From NCBI RefSeq assembly GCF_000015765.1, contig NC_008942.1:1317921-1381920 (forward strand): DNA of 64,000 bases. Direction: 5' to 3'. The notes under the pieces are model-generated. The model saw only the letters and a list, made by a program, of their open reading frames with translations, was not told the DNA's origin and did not search any database. The position numbers and the translations under genes were made by a program. This DNA comes from Methanocorpusculum labreanum Z (GTDB lineage Archaea; Halobacteriota; Methanomicrobia; Methanomicrobiales; Methanocorpusculaceae). Below, one piece after another: positions 52,453 to 62,345 of the stretch; the stretch's first letter is position 1, and every line of letters begins with the position of its first letter.

Positions 52453-52514
52453 ATATGTTAGTGTGTGCCGCTCGGGTAATGATTTTTCCCCGGATACATC
52501 CCATCAGATAAGGA

Positions 52515-53912
52515 ATGGGATTCGTTGAAGATGTCAGCCGTGCCGCAGAGATGATCCGGGAAGCGAATGCCGCAACCCTCATCTCCCATATCGATGCTGA
52601 CGGGATCACCAGCGAAGCGATCATCTCGCAGGCGGTCTCCCGACTGGGTATCCCGGTAAACCCGGTCTTCGTTCGTCAGCTCGAACCGATGACGATGAAG
52701 TACATCCCAAACGACGACACGCTGAAAATCTTCACCGATCTTGGCGGGGGGCAGCAGAATCTTCTGGAAGAAGCGGGGATCCCGACAGATAAAGTCCTCA
52801 TCCTCGACCACCATATTAGCCAGCCGGCACCCGGCGGGACCGAATACTTTCAGGTCAACTCCCAGTTTTACGGAGAGGAATACACAAAATGCAGCGCGGC
52901 GGGGATCACCTATCTCGTCGCAAGAAAGCTTGATTCGGTAAACAAGGATCTTGCAAAACTTTCCGTTGTTGGAAACGTCGGTGATATGATGGCCAGAGAA
53001 AACCGCGGCCTGATCGGCGTTGCCAGATGGATCGCAGAAGACGGAGCCGACTTTGGGCAAATCAAAATCACCCGCGGGTTGAATTGTTACGGTCTTTCAA
53101 CACGACCTCTGCACGTCTGCCTCTCGAACTCCGACGACCCTATCATCCCCGGCATCTCCGGCAAACCGGCCGAAGCGGCCGCCCTCCTCTGCAGGACCGG
53201 GATCTATGAATCTCCGTCAGATCAGCGGCTTTGGGAGGAACTGTCTCCCGAAGAAGAAAAAATGCTGACGAGCGTTCTTGCCGAGCAGATGATCGCAAAC
53301 GGGGAAGCACCGAACGGACTTGTTGCCGAACTCTACTTTTTCCCGGACGAGATGGAAAAGACGCCGCTGAGAAACGCCTCCGAGTATGCCACGATGCTGA
53401 ACGCCTGCGGGCGGTGGACCAAACCGAAGATCGGCGAGGCGGTCTGTTTCGGCGACCGGGGACAAAAATACCGGGAAGCCGAACATATGCTCAGACATCA
53501 CCGGTCCATCATCCGGGAACTCTGCGAGTACATTATCGAAACGGGCGTGGAGGACATCGGATCCATACAGGTGATCCACACCGGAGAGAAGTATCCGGAC
53601 ACGATAGTTGGGATCGGCGCAGGGATGGCCCTTTCAAAACTCGACACCGATAAGCCGATCCTTGTTATGTGCAGCGTAACAGACGAGCCGGACCTCATCA
53701 AAGTCTCGATGCGGACCTACGAAAAGATCCTGCGCAGAGGGGTCGATCTGCAGGAGGCGCTGGTCACGGCCGCTGCCGAGGTAGGGGGAGCAGGCGGAGG
53801 GCATAATATTGCAGCAGGCGCATATATCCCCAAAGGATGCGAGAATGATTTCACCAGAAGAGTTAACGAGCTTGTCGAAGGGCAGCTTACAGCGGGTCCG
53901 AAGGATCGCTGA
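52515..53912 (+). CDS. RecJ-like DHH phosphoesterase (archaeal RecJ/Cdc45 family)
   Basis: 465 residues. DHH-superfamily motifs are intact: SHIDADGITSEA (I), FTDLGGG (II), ILDHHIS (III), and the DHHA1 motif GGAGGGHNIAAGAY at the C-terminus. Related proteins are single-strand exonucleases and can associate with GINS in replication. Since the catalytic residues are all present it is probably an active nuclease. A PUA-domain gene overlaps its last 68 nt. Confidence 0.9.
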   Translation: MGFVEDVSRAAEMIREANAATLISHIDADGITSEAIISQAVSRLGIPVNPVFVRQLEPMTMKYIPNDDTLKIFTDLGGGQQNLLEEAGIPTDKVLILDHHISQPAPGGTEYFQVNSQFYGEEYTKCSAAGITYLVARKLDSVNKDLAKLSVVGNVGDMMARENRGLIGVARWIAEDGADFGQIKITRGLNCYGLSTRPLHVCLSNSDDPIIPGISGKPAEAAALLCRTGIYESPSDQRLWEELSPEEEKMLTSVLAEQMIANGEAPNGLVAELYFFPDEMEKTPLRNASEYATMLNACGRWTKPKIGEAVCFGDRGQKYREAEHMLRHHRSIIRELCEYIIETGVEDIGSIQVIHTGEKYPDTIVGIGAGMALSKLDTDKPILVMCSVTDEPDLIKVSMRTYEKILRRGVDLQEALVTAAAEVGGAGGGHNIAAGAYIPKGCENDFTRRVNELVEGQLTAGPKDR

Positions 53913-54339
53913 CTTCCAGTTCGGGCGCGGGGCAGGAGAAGCCCTGTTCCCGGATCAGGTCACGTTCTCGTACTCAAACACAAAAAGGGTACGGTACGTC
54001 AGCCTCGCAAAGGACAGGCTGGTCACCGTGCGGGCAAATGACGGACGATTCACACTCGGGTATCCCGGAGCGAGCGCCCTGCATGCATTTCTCCCGGCCC
54101 CTGCGAACCGTGTCGTGATCATGGAGGACGCGGTGCCTTTTGTTGCCGACGGCAAAAATGCCATGGCAAAACACGTAATTTCGAGCGACCCCAATATCCA
54201 CGCAGAAGACGAGGTGTTCGTCGTCGATGAATCGGACAATCTGATAGCCACCGGGATGGCAATTCTTTCCGGAAGCGAAATGATCGGATTTAATTATGGA
54301 ACAGCAGTAAAAGTTAGACAAGGAAGGAACAAAAAATGA
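53845..54339 (+). CDS. PUA-domain RNA-binding protein
   Basis: 164 residues from ATG 53845, inside the end of the RecJ-like gene in another frame (68-nt overlap). The C-terminal half is a PUA domain (RVVIMEDAVPFVADGKNAMAKHVISSDPNIHAEDEVFVVDESDNLIATGMAILSGSEMIGFNYGTAVKVRQG), as in archaeosine transglycosylase and related proteins. Overlaps the NAC gene by 4 nt, suggesting an RNA/ribosome-linked role. Confidence 0.85.
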   Translation: MISPEELTSLSKGSLQRVRRIADFQFGRGAGEALFPDQVTFSYSNTKRVRYVSLAKDRLVTVRANDGRFTLGYPGASALHAFLPAPANRVVIMEDAVPFVADGKNAMAKHVISSDPNIHAEDEVFVVDESDNLIATGMAILSGSEMIGFNYGTAVKVRQGRNKK

Positions 54340-54674
54340 TGCCAGGAGTAAATCCCAAACAGATGAAAGCAGCGATGAAAAAGATGGGCATGAAGATGGA
54401 CGAGATCGAGGACGTGACCAAAGTCGTCGTGTACACCCCGAACGGGAATTACGTCTTCGAGAATGCCCAGGTCGTCGGCATCACGATGCAGGGACAGACC
54501 TCGTATCAGCTTACGGGCGATGTTCACTTCGAAGAGGCCGAAGTCGAGATCCCCGAAACGGATGTGGAGCTTGTTGCCTCCCAGACCTCGGTGTCGCCTG
54601 ACGTGGCCCGCGAAGCTCTCGTTGAGTGCAAAGGGGACATTGCCGAGGCAATTTTAAAACTGACTTCTGTATGA
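54336..54674 (+). CDS. nac: Nascent polypeptide-associated complex protein
   Basis: 112 residues. NAC domain (GMKMDEIEDVTKVVVYTPNGNYVFENAQV, then TSYQLTGDVHFEE) and a C-terminal UBA domain (VSPDVAREALVECKGDIAEAILKLTSV) as in archaeal homodimeric NAC. Binds emerging chains at the ribosome. 4-nt overlaps with both neighbours. Confidence 0.96.
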   Translation: MMPGVNPKQMKAAMKKMGMKMDEIEDVTKVVVYTPNGNYVFENAQVVGITMQGQTSYQLTGDVHFEEAEVEIPETDVELVASQTSVSPDVAREALVECKGDIAEAILKLTSV

Positions 54675-55405
54675 TCGGACCAAACAGAATCATCGTCCGC
54701 GGAAACGGACGCGAGTATTATGTCAGGGCCGGCGAGGGAAAGCTCTCGACAGATCTTGGCATGATCGATCTTTCCGAGGCCGCTAATCTTGAGAGCGGAG
54801 ACGTGATCCTGACCCATCTGGGTAAACCTTTCCACGTTTTCATCCCGAAAGCAACGGACTTTTTCTCGCACGGAAAACGGACCGGTGCTCCGATGATGCC
54901 AAAAGACATCGGGATGGTCATGGCATACACGGGAATGTGCCGGCGTGACCGCGTGCTGGATGCCGGAACCGGATCGGGGATCGCGGCCATCTTCTTCGGA
55001 GGATGTGCTGGATCGATCGTCACCTGCGAGGCACGACCCGAGTTTTCCAAAATAGCGGAAGGAAATATCCGGGACGCCGGACTCGACAACGTTGAGTGCA
55101 GGGCCTGCGATGTTCTGGAGGTCGACGACGGACCCTACGACATCGTGCATCTGGATATGCAGATCCAGCCCGAACATGTCAGACATGCATATTCCCTTCT
55201 GAAGATCGGCGGATACTTCGCGACGTATACCCCGTTTCTGGAACAGACTTTCTGCGTCATGGACACCGCCCGGGAACTCTTCGGTGAAGAGAATGTCCTG
55301 ACCTTTGAATGCATGGAAAGGGAACTCACACGAAGCAAACGGGGAACCCGGCCTTCGACACGCGTTTCGCACACCGGCTACCTGACGGTCTGCCGAAAAC
55401 TCTGA
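54671..55405 (+). CDS. trmI: tRNA (adenine-N1)-methyltransferase TrmI
   Basis: 244 residues from ATG 54671 (4-nt overlap with nac). N-terminal beta domain NRIIVRGNGREYYVRAGEGKLSTDLGMIDLS, then Rossmann fold VLDAGTGSGIAAIFFGG with SAM binding and DIVHLDMQIQPEHV. Archaeal TrmI methylates A57/A58 in the tRNA T loop. Family match is good along the whole length. Confidence 0.93.
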   Translation: MIGPNRIIVRGNGREYYVRAGEGKLSTDLGMIDLSEAANLESGDVILTHLGKPFHVFIPKATDFFSHGKRTGAPMMPKDIGMVMAYTGMCRRDRVLDAGTGSGIAAIFFGGCAGSIVTCEARPEFSKIAEGNIRDAGLDNVECRACDVLEVDDGPYDIVHLDMQIQPEHVRHAYSLLKIGGYFATYTPFLEQTFCVMDTARELFGEENVLTFECMERELTRSKRGTRPSTRVSHTGYLTVCRKL

Positions 55406-55447
55406 AATCTTTTTTTCAAAAAAGTGAGATGAGCAGACCTGCTCTAT

Positions 55448-55876
55448 TCATACTTTCGTCAGCGAAACGGTCACTTTGTCCGGAGTAAGCAGTGTGGCCG
55501 AAGTGTTTCCCGTAAGAGTGAATGTATAGACGCCGAGGAGTTGAGCGTTCATGGAATATACATTGTCTGCTTTAACAATATCGGCGGAGATCGAATACTC
55601 GGAACTGCTGCTTGAGGATCCGTCTTTTATTAGTTTTACATAATCAACGTTCCCGGATGAGGAATCATACACGGTGATCGTGTATGTGATGGTTGTTTGT
55701 TTGGTGCCGTTCGTATCGGTCCATACACCCGTCCAGTTTCCAACTGCCTGATCAGAGGAGGAAGTTGTTGACGTCGGGACGGGGACACTTGGGGTGGTCT
55801 CGAAATAAAGACAGCCAGCAGAAGAAATCACCGCAAATAAAGACAGAATTACGAGAGATACATAAAGAAGTTTCAT
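55448..55876 (-). CDS. Small lipoprotein of unknown function
   Basis: 142 residues from ATG 55876 (GGATGAT just upstream). Signal peptide LLYVSLVILSLFAVISSAGC with lipobox, a Pro/Thr/Ser linker, then NWTGVWTDTNGTKQTTITYTITVYDSSSGNVDYVKL, a beta-strand-rich domain possibly of the lipocalin-like kind. Ser-rich patch near residue 90. Converges with trmI. Confidence 0.7.
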   Translation of the reverse strand: MKLLYVSLVILSLFAVISSAGCLYFETTPSVPVPTSTTSSSDQAVGNWTGVWTDTNGTKQTTITYTITVYDSSSGNVDYVKLIKDGSSSSSSEYSISADIVKADNVYSMNAQLLGVYTFTLTGNTSATLLTPDKVTVSLTKV

Positions 55877-55967
55877 ATCATCCTCTATAGGTATATCTCG
55901 CCATATATGTTTGTCTTTTTTCCCGGGGGGAATATCCATATCTTTTAGGAGAACCCATACTCTTTGT

Positions 55968-56519
55968 ATGAAATGCAGCCGATGCAGCAGAGAGGCAGTC
56001 GTGACCCAGCCGTATTCAGGTCTTTCTCTCTGCGAACTTCACGCTGCAGCCGACATAGCGGCGAAAGCCAAAAAAGAGATCAGGCATAGGGGGGGCTTCC
56101 CCTCGGGATCCAAACTCTTTGTCGAAGAAGATCGGACGTTCCGCAGTTTTGCCCTGCGGATCTTTCTGGCGGACATGCTTTCGGCCCGGACTGATCTGCT
56201 CTTCGTAAAAGACCCAAAGGATGCCGATGTGATCCTTGAACCATCCACGCTGGACGATACCGCTCTCTTAGTGCTGGAATCCGTCTGTGCCGGGACCCAG
56301 GACCGGCTGGTCGATTCCGGCAAAGGACGGATCGCACCGTTTTCAGTGATCCCAACGGGCGAGGTGTTCTGGTATGCACAGCGGCACGGATACAAAGGAT
56401 CCAAACCAAAGATCGGCGGAAACACTGCGGAGTTCCTCGCCGGATTTACCGCAGAACATCCGGGCACCCGCTATGCGCTGAAAAATATCCGTGATGCGTT
56501 AAAATTGGAGGATAAATGA
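55968..56519 (+). CDS. TtuA/Ncs6-like protein lacking the PP-loop
   Basis: 183 residues from ATG 55968. MKCSRCSREAVVTQPYSGLSLCELH is the N-terminal zinc finger of the TtuA/Ncs6 tRNA 2-thiolation enzymes, and the end (IPTGEVFWYAQRHGYKG, then FTAEHPGTRYALKNIRDAL) resembles their C-terminus. But the SGGKDS ATP-binding loop is missing, with FPSGSKLFVEEDR in its place, and the chain is about 120 residues shorter. It keeps no other catalytic motif that I can see. It overlaps nadE by 4 nt. An inactive or repurposed relative is inferred. Confidence 0.65.
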   Translation: MKCSRCSREAVVTQPYSGLSLCELHAAADIAAKAKKEIRHRGGFPSGSKLFVEEDRTFRSFALRIFLADMLSARTDLLFVKDPKDADVILEPSTLDDTALLVLESVCAGTQDRLVDSGKGRIAPFSVIPTGEVFWYAQRHGYKGSKPKIGGNTAEFLAGFTAEHPGTRYALKNIRDALKLEDK

Positions 56520-57271
56520 CCGAAGTAACCTGTGAATGTATCGGATGCGAGATCGTAAAAACAAAAGACCTCATCAGACAGACCGTCTGGGAGGCAAACG
56601 CCCGCGGAGTGGTCATCGGCATCTCAGGCGGGATCGATTCGGCGGTCGCATGCTCGCTCTGCTGTAAAGCCCTCTCCCCCGAACGGGTGCTTGGCGTGAA
56701 TATGCCGGTCTCATCCAACAATCCGCAGGATCATCTGGATGCAGAGGAACTCTGCCGAGGCCTTGGCGTCGAGCTGATCACGGTTCCTCTGGAAGATGTA
56801 AGAGCCGCGTTCCTTGCAGCCCCCCACATCACCGACACTCCGGTCCTCAGAGGAAACATCGCGGCACGCCTTCGAATGACCACATTATACAATATCACCG
56901 CAGCCCGCAAATACCTCGTCTGCGGAACCTCGAACAAAACCGAGTATATGATCGGCTACTCGACCAAATGGGGAGACTCCGCAGCCGACATCCAGCCGCT
57001 CCTCCATCTCTGGAAAAAGGACGTGTACCTCCTCGCAAAAGAGTTGGGCGTTCCCGAATCAATCATCAGAAAAGCTCCAAGCGCAGGATTCTGGGAAGGA
57101 CAAAGCGACGAAGGAGAACTCGGCATGAGTTATGCCGATCTGGACGCCGCACTGATCGAACTGGAAAAGAACGGCGGCGTTCCAAACAATCCAAACGAGG
57201 AAAAGGCACTTGGATTCATCCAACGCTCGAGACACAAACGGGCACCTGCGGCAAACAGACTCTTCACCTGA
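56516..57271 (+). CDS. nadE: NAD+ synthase (ammonia-dependent type)
   Basis: 251 residues. Amidates nicotinic acid adenine dinucleotide. The PP-loop SGGIDSAVACSLC, YLVCGTSNKTEYMIGYSTKWGDSAADIQPL and APSAGFWEGQSDEGELGMSYADLD identify NadE. No glutaminase domain, so ammonia is the likely nitrogen donor. Overlaps the TtuA-like gene by 4 nt. Confidence 0.96.
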   Translation: MTEVTCECIGCEIVKTKDLIRQTVWEANARGVVIGISGGIDSAVACSLCCKALSPERVLGVNMPVSSNNPQDHLDAEELCRGLGVELITVPLEDVRAAFLAAPHITDTPVLRGNIAARLRMTTLYNITAARKYLVCGTSNKTEYMIGYSTKWGDSAADIQPLLHLWKKDVYLLAKELGVPESIIRKAPSAGFWEGQSDEGELGMSYADLDAALIELEKNGGVPNNPNEEKALGFIQRSRHKRAPAANRLFT

Positions 57272-57319
57272 GCCAAGACAACGGATTTTATGAGAATGGA
57301 GAACCAATAGGTACTAATT

Positions 57320-58255
57320 ATGGGTGAACTTATTCACACACATGCGGTGACCGAGATACGGCGTGTTCTCGAAACCGCAGGATATGACTGTGAGATTGAA
57401 GAGGGGCCGTTCAATCTCTCGGCAGTGCGGGGTGCAAAATGCATCCTCGTCATGTGTTCTGACGACATAAATCTTCTTCAGCGCTTCGACATGACCCCCT
57501 ACACGATAAACCTCGGCGGAACCAAAGTCCGCTGCGACAAGATCATTTTTACCGGCAGTTCCTATTTCCAACCAAAGGAGTCCGATCTTTGGTCAAAGGA
57601 TAAACTCCTCAAATACATAGGAGATGCAGCCGCTGCACGCATCTGGAGCCTGCCGTTCGATATCGTCGGGGCACCCAGTTATGCATACACGAACATCGGG
57701 GTCAATCAGCCGCCGATCGGATACGACCTTGTTCTTCCGGTCAGGATCTCCGGACAGGAGGCGATTCGCGTTGCCCGTCAGCAGGGAACGACCGTTCTCC
57801 GTATGATCCCATACTGGTATTATCACTACAAAAGCGGTGGAGAGGCAACCTACAAAGGAAAGAGCGTCTCCTTCGACGATGAAGGATCGGGCTGGATCAA
57901 TGCGATCAATGATCTCCCGGGACAGTTCGGCGATGTCGTTCCGCAGGAAGCAGAGCTCCCGCAGAATGCCGAGATCATGCCGCCGGTCACCAGTCTGGAT
58001 CAGGCAAAAGAGCGGATCAGATGCGATCTGATCAAAAAGCTCACCCGCAGAGTCAGAATCAAAACGACTGCTGGAGATGCGATCTTTGCCGAGGAGAAGG
58101 ACTTTAGGCCGAGCGATGAGAACATCGATCTGGTCTTCAAGAAAGTGTACGTCCCGGTATGGCAGGTACGAGGAAAGAAGGACATCGTGGAAGTGAACGC
58201 ATACTCCGGCGAGGAGCTGACACTTCCCTCCGATGAAGGCTGCGAAGTGTTCTAA
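57320..58255 (+). CDS. Conserved hypothetical protein
   Basis: 311 residues. Short charged N-terminus, then a domain with LVMCSDDINLLQRFDMTPYTINLGGTKVRCDKIIF and later a WYYHYKSGGEA segment; the C-terminus VPVWQVRGKKDIVEVNAYSGEELTLPSDEG looks like an extracellular-type small domain but there is no signal peptide. It lies 48 nt after nadE and just before the oxidoreductase gene, so a redox or cofactor role is possible. I do not recognise the family with confidence. Confidence 0.6.
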   Translation: MGELIHTHAVTEIRRVLETAGYDCEIEEGPFNLSAVRGAKCILVMCSDDINLLQRFDMTPYTINLGGTKVRCDKIIFTGSSYFQPKESDLWSKDKLLKYIGDAAAARIWSLPFDIVGAPSYAYTNIGVNQPPIGYDLVLPVRISGQEAIRVARQQGTTVLRMIPYWYYHYKSGGEATYKGKSVSFDDEGSGWINAINDLPGQFGDVVPQEAELPQNAEIMPPVTSLDQAKERIRCDLIKKLTRRVRIKTTAGDAIFAEEKDFRPSDENIDLVFKKVYVPVWQVRGKKDIVEVNAYSGEELTLPSDEGCEVF

Positions 58256-58256
58256 A

Positions 58257-59570
58257 ATGATCTACATTATAGGCGGAGGACCTGCCGGGCGAATGGCGGC
58301 ACTCCGCCTCGCCGGCGCCGGAAAAGAGGTCACCCTTCTTGAGAGAAAGGCGATCGGCGGAACCTGCATCCATGACGGATGCATGCTCGTCTGCGGGCTG
58401 AACGATGTTGCCCGCAGCATCAATACCATATCTTTTTTGAAAAATTCAGGGGTTATCGACGGAAATGCATCCGTCAGGTTCCCGGACGTTATCCAGAAAC
58501 TCGAAGGAGTCCAGAGGAAACTGGAAACCATCCTCGAACGGGAAACGAAAGCAGCAGGCGTCGTTATCGAATACGACGCGGCGGTCGAGATCCGGGACGG
58601 AAAACTGTTTGTGAACGGGGAGCCGCGTAAAGCGGAAAACATCATCATCGCGACCGGAGCCGGCATCCATGTGCCGGACATCCCGGGAAGTTCCCTTTCC
58701 GGCACGTACACCGCAAAGACGCTTCGCACGATGCCAACGCTCCCGAAAAAGCTCGCGATCATCGGCGGAGGCATCTCAGCAGCCGAGTTCGCCTACATCT
58801 ATGCGGCGTTCGGATGTGAAGTGACCATTTTCTGCAGAAGTGTGCTCCTGCCCATCCTCCCGGAAAAGATGATGAAGGCGGCACTCCGCGATCTCGCAAA
58901 TGTCACTATTCTCTACGGACAGGTCGAGGAGATCCTTGGAAAGGATAAGGTCGAGGGTGTTCGGATGGACGGGAAGGATCTGCCTTTCGATGCGGTGCTT
59001 TTCGCGACTGGTATGAAAGCCGAGACCTCGCTCTTTACCGGCATGAAGAAAAATCCGGACGGCTCTATCAAAGTGAATGAAAGGATGGAGACATCGATTC
59101 CGGGGATCTATGCCGCAGGCGATGTGACCGGAGCACCGTACTTCACCCCGGTCGCCCGCCTTCAGGGATTTGCGGCCGCGGATTCCATACTAGGACACCC
59201 GCGGACCGTAGATCTTGATCAGATCCCGTTCACGATCGTTCTTGGTCTGGACTACACCATCTGTGCTCCGAAAAAAGGAGAGGAGGGCGTAACCTTCTCT
59301 TCGCCCAACATCGCCGGACCCGAGTCGTTCTGGCATGTGGCGGACGGATCGGTCGGATCCATGCATCTTACCGTTTCAAAAGAAGACGGACTGATCCTCG
59401 GCTTTGCCACCGCAGCGCCTTCTACGAGTATCGTCGGAACGTATCTGGGATATCTGGTCCGTAAAGGGGTGACCGTACATGAGTTCTCTCCCATGCTCGA
59501 AGTCCACCCGACCCCCGACGGCATGTATTCGATGATCCGTCTCGCGGATGACGCTTTGAACAGACAGTAG
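58257..59570 (+). CDS. Dihydrolipoamide-dehydrogenase-like flavoprotein disulfide reductase
   Basis: 437 residues from ATG 58257, 1 nt after the upstream stop codon. FAD site YIIGGGPAGRMAALRLAGAGKEVTLLER, a C-x4-C redox pair in GGTCIHDGCML, NAD(P) site LAIIGGGISAAEFAYIYAAFGCEVTIF and GIYAAGDVTG. The C-terminal dimerisation domain ends HPTPDGMYSMIRLA, with the H-P-T motif near the active site. Substrate unknown; there are no 2-oxoacid dehydrogenase genes nearby. Confidence 0.9.
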   Translation: MIYIIGGGPAGRMAALRLAGAGKEVTLLERKAIGGTCIHDGCMLVCGLNDVARSINTISFLKNSGVIDGNASVRFPDVIQKLEGVQRKLETILERETKAAGVVIEYDAAVEIRDGKLFVNGEPRKAENIIIATGAGIHVPDIPGSSLSGTYTAKTLRTMPTLPKKLAIIGGGISAAEFAYIYAAFGCEVTIFCRSVLLPILPEKMMKAALRDLANVTILYGQVEEILGKDKVEGVRMDGKDLPFDAVLFATGMKAETSLFTGMKKNPDGSIKVNERMETSIPGIYAAGDVTGAPYFTPVARLQGFAAADSILGHPRTVDLDQIPFTIVLGLDYTICAPKKGEEGVTFSSPNIAGPESFWHVADGSVGSMHLTVSKEDGLILGFATAAPSTSIVGTYLGYLVRKGVTVHEFSPMLEVHPTPDGMYSMIRLADDALNRQ

Positions 59571-59608
59571 TCGCCTTTATCACGTTATATTAACTATATT
59601 TACGTAAT

Positions 59609-60859
59609 ATGTCTTCCCTGGCACTATTTGACCCGGAAATTTTCCAGCTGATAAACAAAGAACACAAGCGTCAGGTCGAGGGGCTTGAGCTTATCGCTTC
59701 GGAAAATGTCGTCGCACGCGAAGTAATGGAGGCAATGGGAACCATTCTGACCAATAAATATGCAGAAGGTTATCCGGGAAAGCGTTACTACGGCGGCTGC
59801 GAATTTCATGATCAGATCGAAAACCTCGCACGCGACAGACTCTGCCAACTTTTCGGTGCAGAACACGCAAACGTCCAGCCCCACTCGGGAAGCCAGGCGA
59901 ATGAAGCAGTATATCTCTCATGTCTGAAACCGGGAGACAAGATCCTCAGTCAGAGCCTGAATAACGGCGGTCACTTGTCCCACGGCGACCCGGCAAACAT
60001 GTCCGGAAAATGCTTCGACATCTCCTTTTACGGTGTCGACTTCGATACCGAACGTCTCGACTACGGCGTGATCGAAGAGCTTGCACGGAAAAACAAGCCT
60101 GACCTCATCGTCTGCGGAGCATCCGCATACCCGCGTGAGATCGATTTCAAAGCATTCGCAGAGATCGCAGAAGACGTCGGCGCCAGATCGATGGCGGACA
60201 TCGCCCATATCTCCGGACTCTGCTGCACCGGACTCCACAACTCTCCGGTCGGCGTTACCACCTACACCACCTCGACAACGCATAAAACCCTCCGCGGACC
60301 CCGCGGCGGCGTGATCATGTGCAATAAAGAGTATGCAAACTCTATCGACAAGGCGGTTTTCCCGGGAATGCAGGGCGGACCCCTTATGCACGTGATCGCC
60401 GCAAAGGCCGTTTGTTTCCGTGAAGCGCTCACCGACGACTACAAAGAATACGCTAAACAGGTCGTCAAAAACTGCAAAGTGCTTGCAGCAACTCTTGAAG
60501 ACAATAACTTCCGTCTCGTTTCCGGCGGAACCGACAACCACCTCTGTCTGCTTGACCTTTCCGACCACAACATATCCGGCCAGCAGGCGGAAGTCGCTCT
60601 TGGAAAAGCAGGCATCACCGTTAACAAAAACACGATCCCAAGACAGGCTCTCTCTCCCTTCGAGACCTCGGGTATCCGGATCGGGACGCCGACCATCACG
60701 ACCCGCGGTATGAAGGAAGAACAGTGTAAACAGATCGGAGACTGGATCGCCAAGGTCTTAAACCACATCGATGACGAGAAGACGATTGCCGGAGTCAAAG
60801 ACGAAGTTACGTCGCTTTGCCTGAAGTATCCTCTGTATCCGGAAATTCGGACCTTATAA
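59609..60859 (+). CDS. glyA: Serine hydroxymethyltransferase
   Basis: 416 residues. PLP enzyme transferring the serine hydroxymethyl group to a pterin, tetrahydromethanopterin in methanogens. [42 protein letters not shown] (Schiff-base Lys) and [16 protein letters not shown] are conserved. The TAATG end overlaps the DHPS-like start by 1 nt, linking C1 metabolism to pterin synthesis. Confidence 0.97.
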   Translation: MSSLALFDPEIFQLINKEHKRQVEGLELIASENVVAREVMEAMGTILTNKYAEGYPGKRYYGGCEFHDQIENLARDRLCQLFGAEHANVQPHSGSQANEAVYLSCLKPGDKILSQSLNNGGHLSHGDPANMSGKCFDISFYGVDFDTERLDYGVIEELARKNKPDLIVCGASAYPREIDFKAFAEIAEDVGARSMADIAHISGLCCTGLHNSPVGVTTYTTSTTHKTLRGPRGGVIMCNKEYANSIDKAVFPGMQGGPLMHVIAAKAVCFREALTDDYKEYAKQVVKNCKVLAATLEDNNFRLVSGGTDNHLCLLDLSDHNISGQQAEVALGKAGITVNKNTIPRQALSPFETSGIRIGTPTITTRGMKEEQCKQIGDWIAKVLNHIDDEKTIAGVKDEVTSLCLKYPLYPEIRTL

Positions 60860-61662
60860 TGGAAGTCAGCATCAAAGGGATCGGCATTGGAGGTGCCAAT
60901 CCTCCCCGTCTTATGGGGGTACTCAACATCAGTCCAGAGTCCTTCTTCTCGGACTCGTTCACGCCTTACGAACTGGTAACGACCCGTGTCGAGGAGATGC
61001 GCCGCGCAGGTGCCGATATCATCGACATAGGTGCACGAAGTACGGCTCTTACGGCGCCGCCGATCACCGTCGCTGAGGAAAAGGAACGGGTCATCCGCAC
61101 GCTGAAGAATCTGGAAGATTCCGGCGCCGTCTTCTCACTCGATACGATGTATCCCGAGGTTCTCGAGGCGGCACTCAGATACAACATCGACGCGGTGAAC
61201 GATATCGGCGGACTCTCGAATGTCCGTTACGCAAAAGTTGCGGCGGACAGCGGCCTCCCGATAATCGCCATGACGGCACACAACCGGCCGGGCGATCCGA
61301 CCAACATTGCCTCCACACATGAAGCTTTAAGAGAGATCATCGTCAGGGCCGAACATTACAACATCGACCAGCTGATCCTGGACCCCGGTATCGGGAAGTG
61401 GATCGCAGAACGATCGAGCGAGGCGGACTGGGAACTCTGCCGCAGATTTTCCGAGCTGGACGTATACGGATATCCGCTTCTTGCTGCAGCATCCAGAAAA
61501 ACGTTCATCGGTGACTGTCTGGATAAGCCGCCGCATGAACGGCTTTACGGCTCCCTCGCCGTCCTTTATGCTCTTCTGGAGGGGGGAGCGGACATCGTGC
61601 GGGTCCATGATGTAGGCCCATCAAAGGACATCCTGAAAGTTTTTCAGATGATGCACCCCTAA
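60859..61662 (+). CDS. Dihydropteroate-synthase-like protein (methanopterin biosynthesis candidate)
   Basis: 267 residues from ATG 60859. TIM barrel with DHPS motifs LMGVLNISPESFFSDSF (8 of the typical V-N-x-T-P-D-S-F-S), GADIIDIGARST and ASRKTFIGDCL. In methanogens DHPS homologues are suspected to take part in making the arylamine-pterin of H4MPT. Translational overlap with glyA supports this, but the exact substrate is not readable. Confidence 0.88.
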   Translation: MEVSIKGIGIGGANPPRLMGVLNISPESFFSDSFTPYELVTTRVEEMRRAGADIIDIGARSTALTAPPITVAEEKERVIRTLKNLEDSGAVFSLDTMYPEVLEAALRYNIDAVNDIGGLSNVRYAKVAADSGLPIIAMTAHNRPGDPTNIASTHEALREIIVRAEHYNIDQLILDPGIGKWIAERSSEADWELCRRFSELDVYGYPLLAAASRKTFIGDCLDKPPHERLYGSLAVLYALLEGGADIVRVHDVGPSKDILKVFQMMHP

Positions 61663-61706
61663 GGAGAAAAGTATCTATCATCAAAAGGCCCCAAATAGTA
61701 GTAACA

Positions 61707-62345
61707 ATGTACTTCCACGCCCTGATTCCGTTCAAACCGGTCAACCCGAAGACCCGGCTTTCATCCGTTCTGTCCCAGGAGGAACGCGAGGAGTTTGCGA
61801 GGATAATGCTGGAAGACGTGATCCTCGCAGTCAGAAGGACAGGATGCAGTGCAACGCTCCTTTGCACGTCAAAGTACGAGTGCAGGGATGCCCTCGTGGC
61901 AATACGAAAGGAGGGACTCAATGAAGCGATCAACTGGGCCCTTCCGCAGTTCCACTGCCCGGCCCTGATCATCATGTCGGATCTTCCGATGGTGACGCCC
62001 GGAAGTCTTCAGCGGGTCATCTCCACCAAAGCGGATATGGCGATCGTGCCGGGTCTCGGCGGCGGGACAAATGTGATATTTGTCAAGAAGCCGGAAAAGT
62101 TCCATGTGGAATACTATGGATTCTCGTTCAGGCGGCATCTCCAAATCGCCGAGGAACTCGAACTCACCGTCGAGATCATCGACTCCATGAGAATGTCGAC
62201 CGACGTGGACGAGCCGGCGGATCTGGTCGAGCTGATGATCCACGGACACGGAAATGCCCGCGAATGGCTGTATGAACACGGATTCTCCCTCTCTGTAGAG
62301 GATGGACGGGTGAAGGTCCACCGGGACGGTAAGGAAGTTGTCTGA
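61707..62345 (+). CDS. cofC: 2-Phospho-L-lactate guanylyltransferase
   Basis: 212 residues. Activates 2-phospholactate (or phosphoenolpyruvate) with GTP for F420 synthesis. HALIPFKPVNPKTRLSSVLSQEEREEFARIMLEDVI, IIMSDLPMVTPGSLQRVI (metal-binding) and VPGLGGGTNVIFVKKPEKF are conserved. Overlaps the TPR gene by 8 nt. Confidence 0.96.
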   Translation: MYFHALIPFKPVNPKTRLSSVLSQEEREEFARIMLEDVILAVRRTGCSATLLCTSKYECRDALVAIRKEGLNEAINWALPQFHCPALIIMSDLPMVTPGSLQRVISTKADMAIVPGLGGGTNVIFVKKPEKFHVEYYGFSFRRHLQIAEELELTVEIIDSMRMSTDVDEPADLVELMIHGHGNAREWLYEHGFSLSVEDGRVKVHRDGKEVV

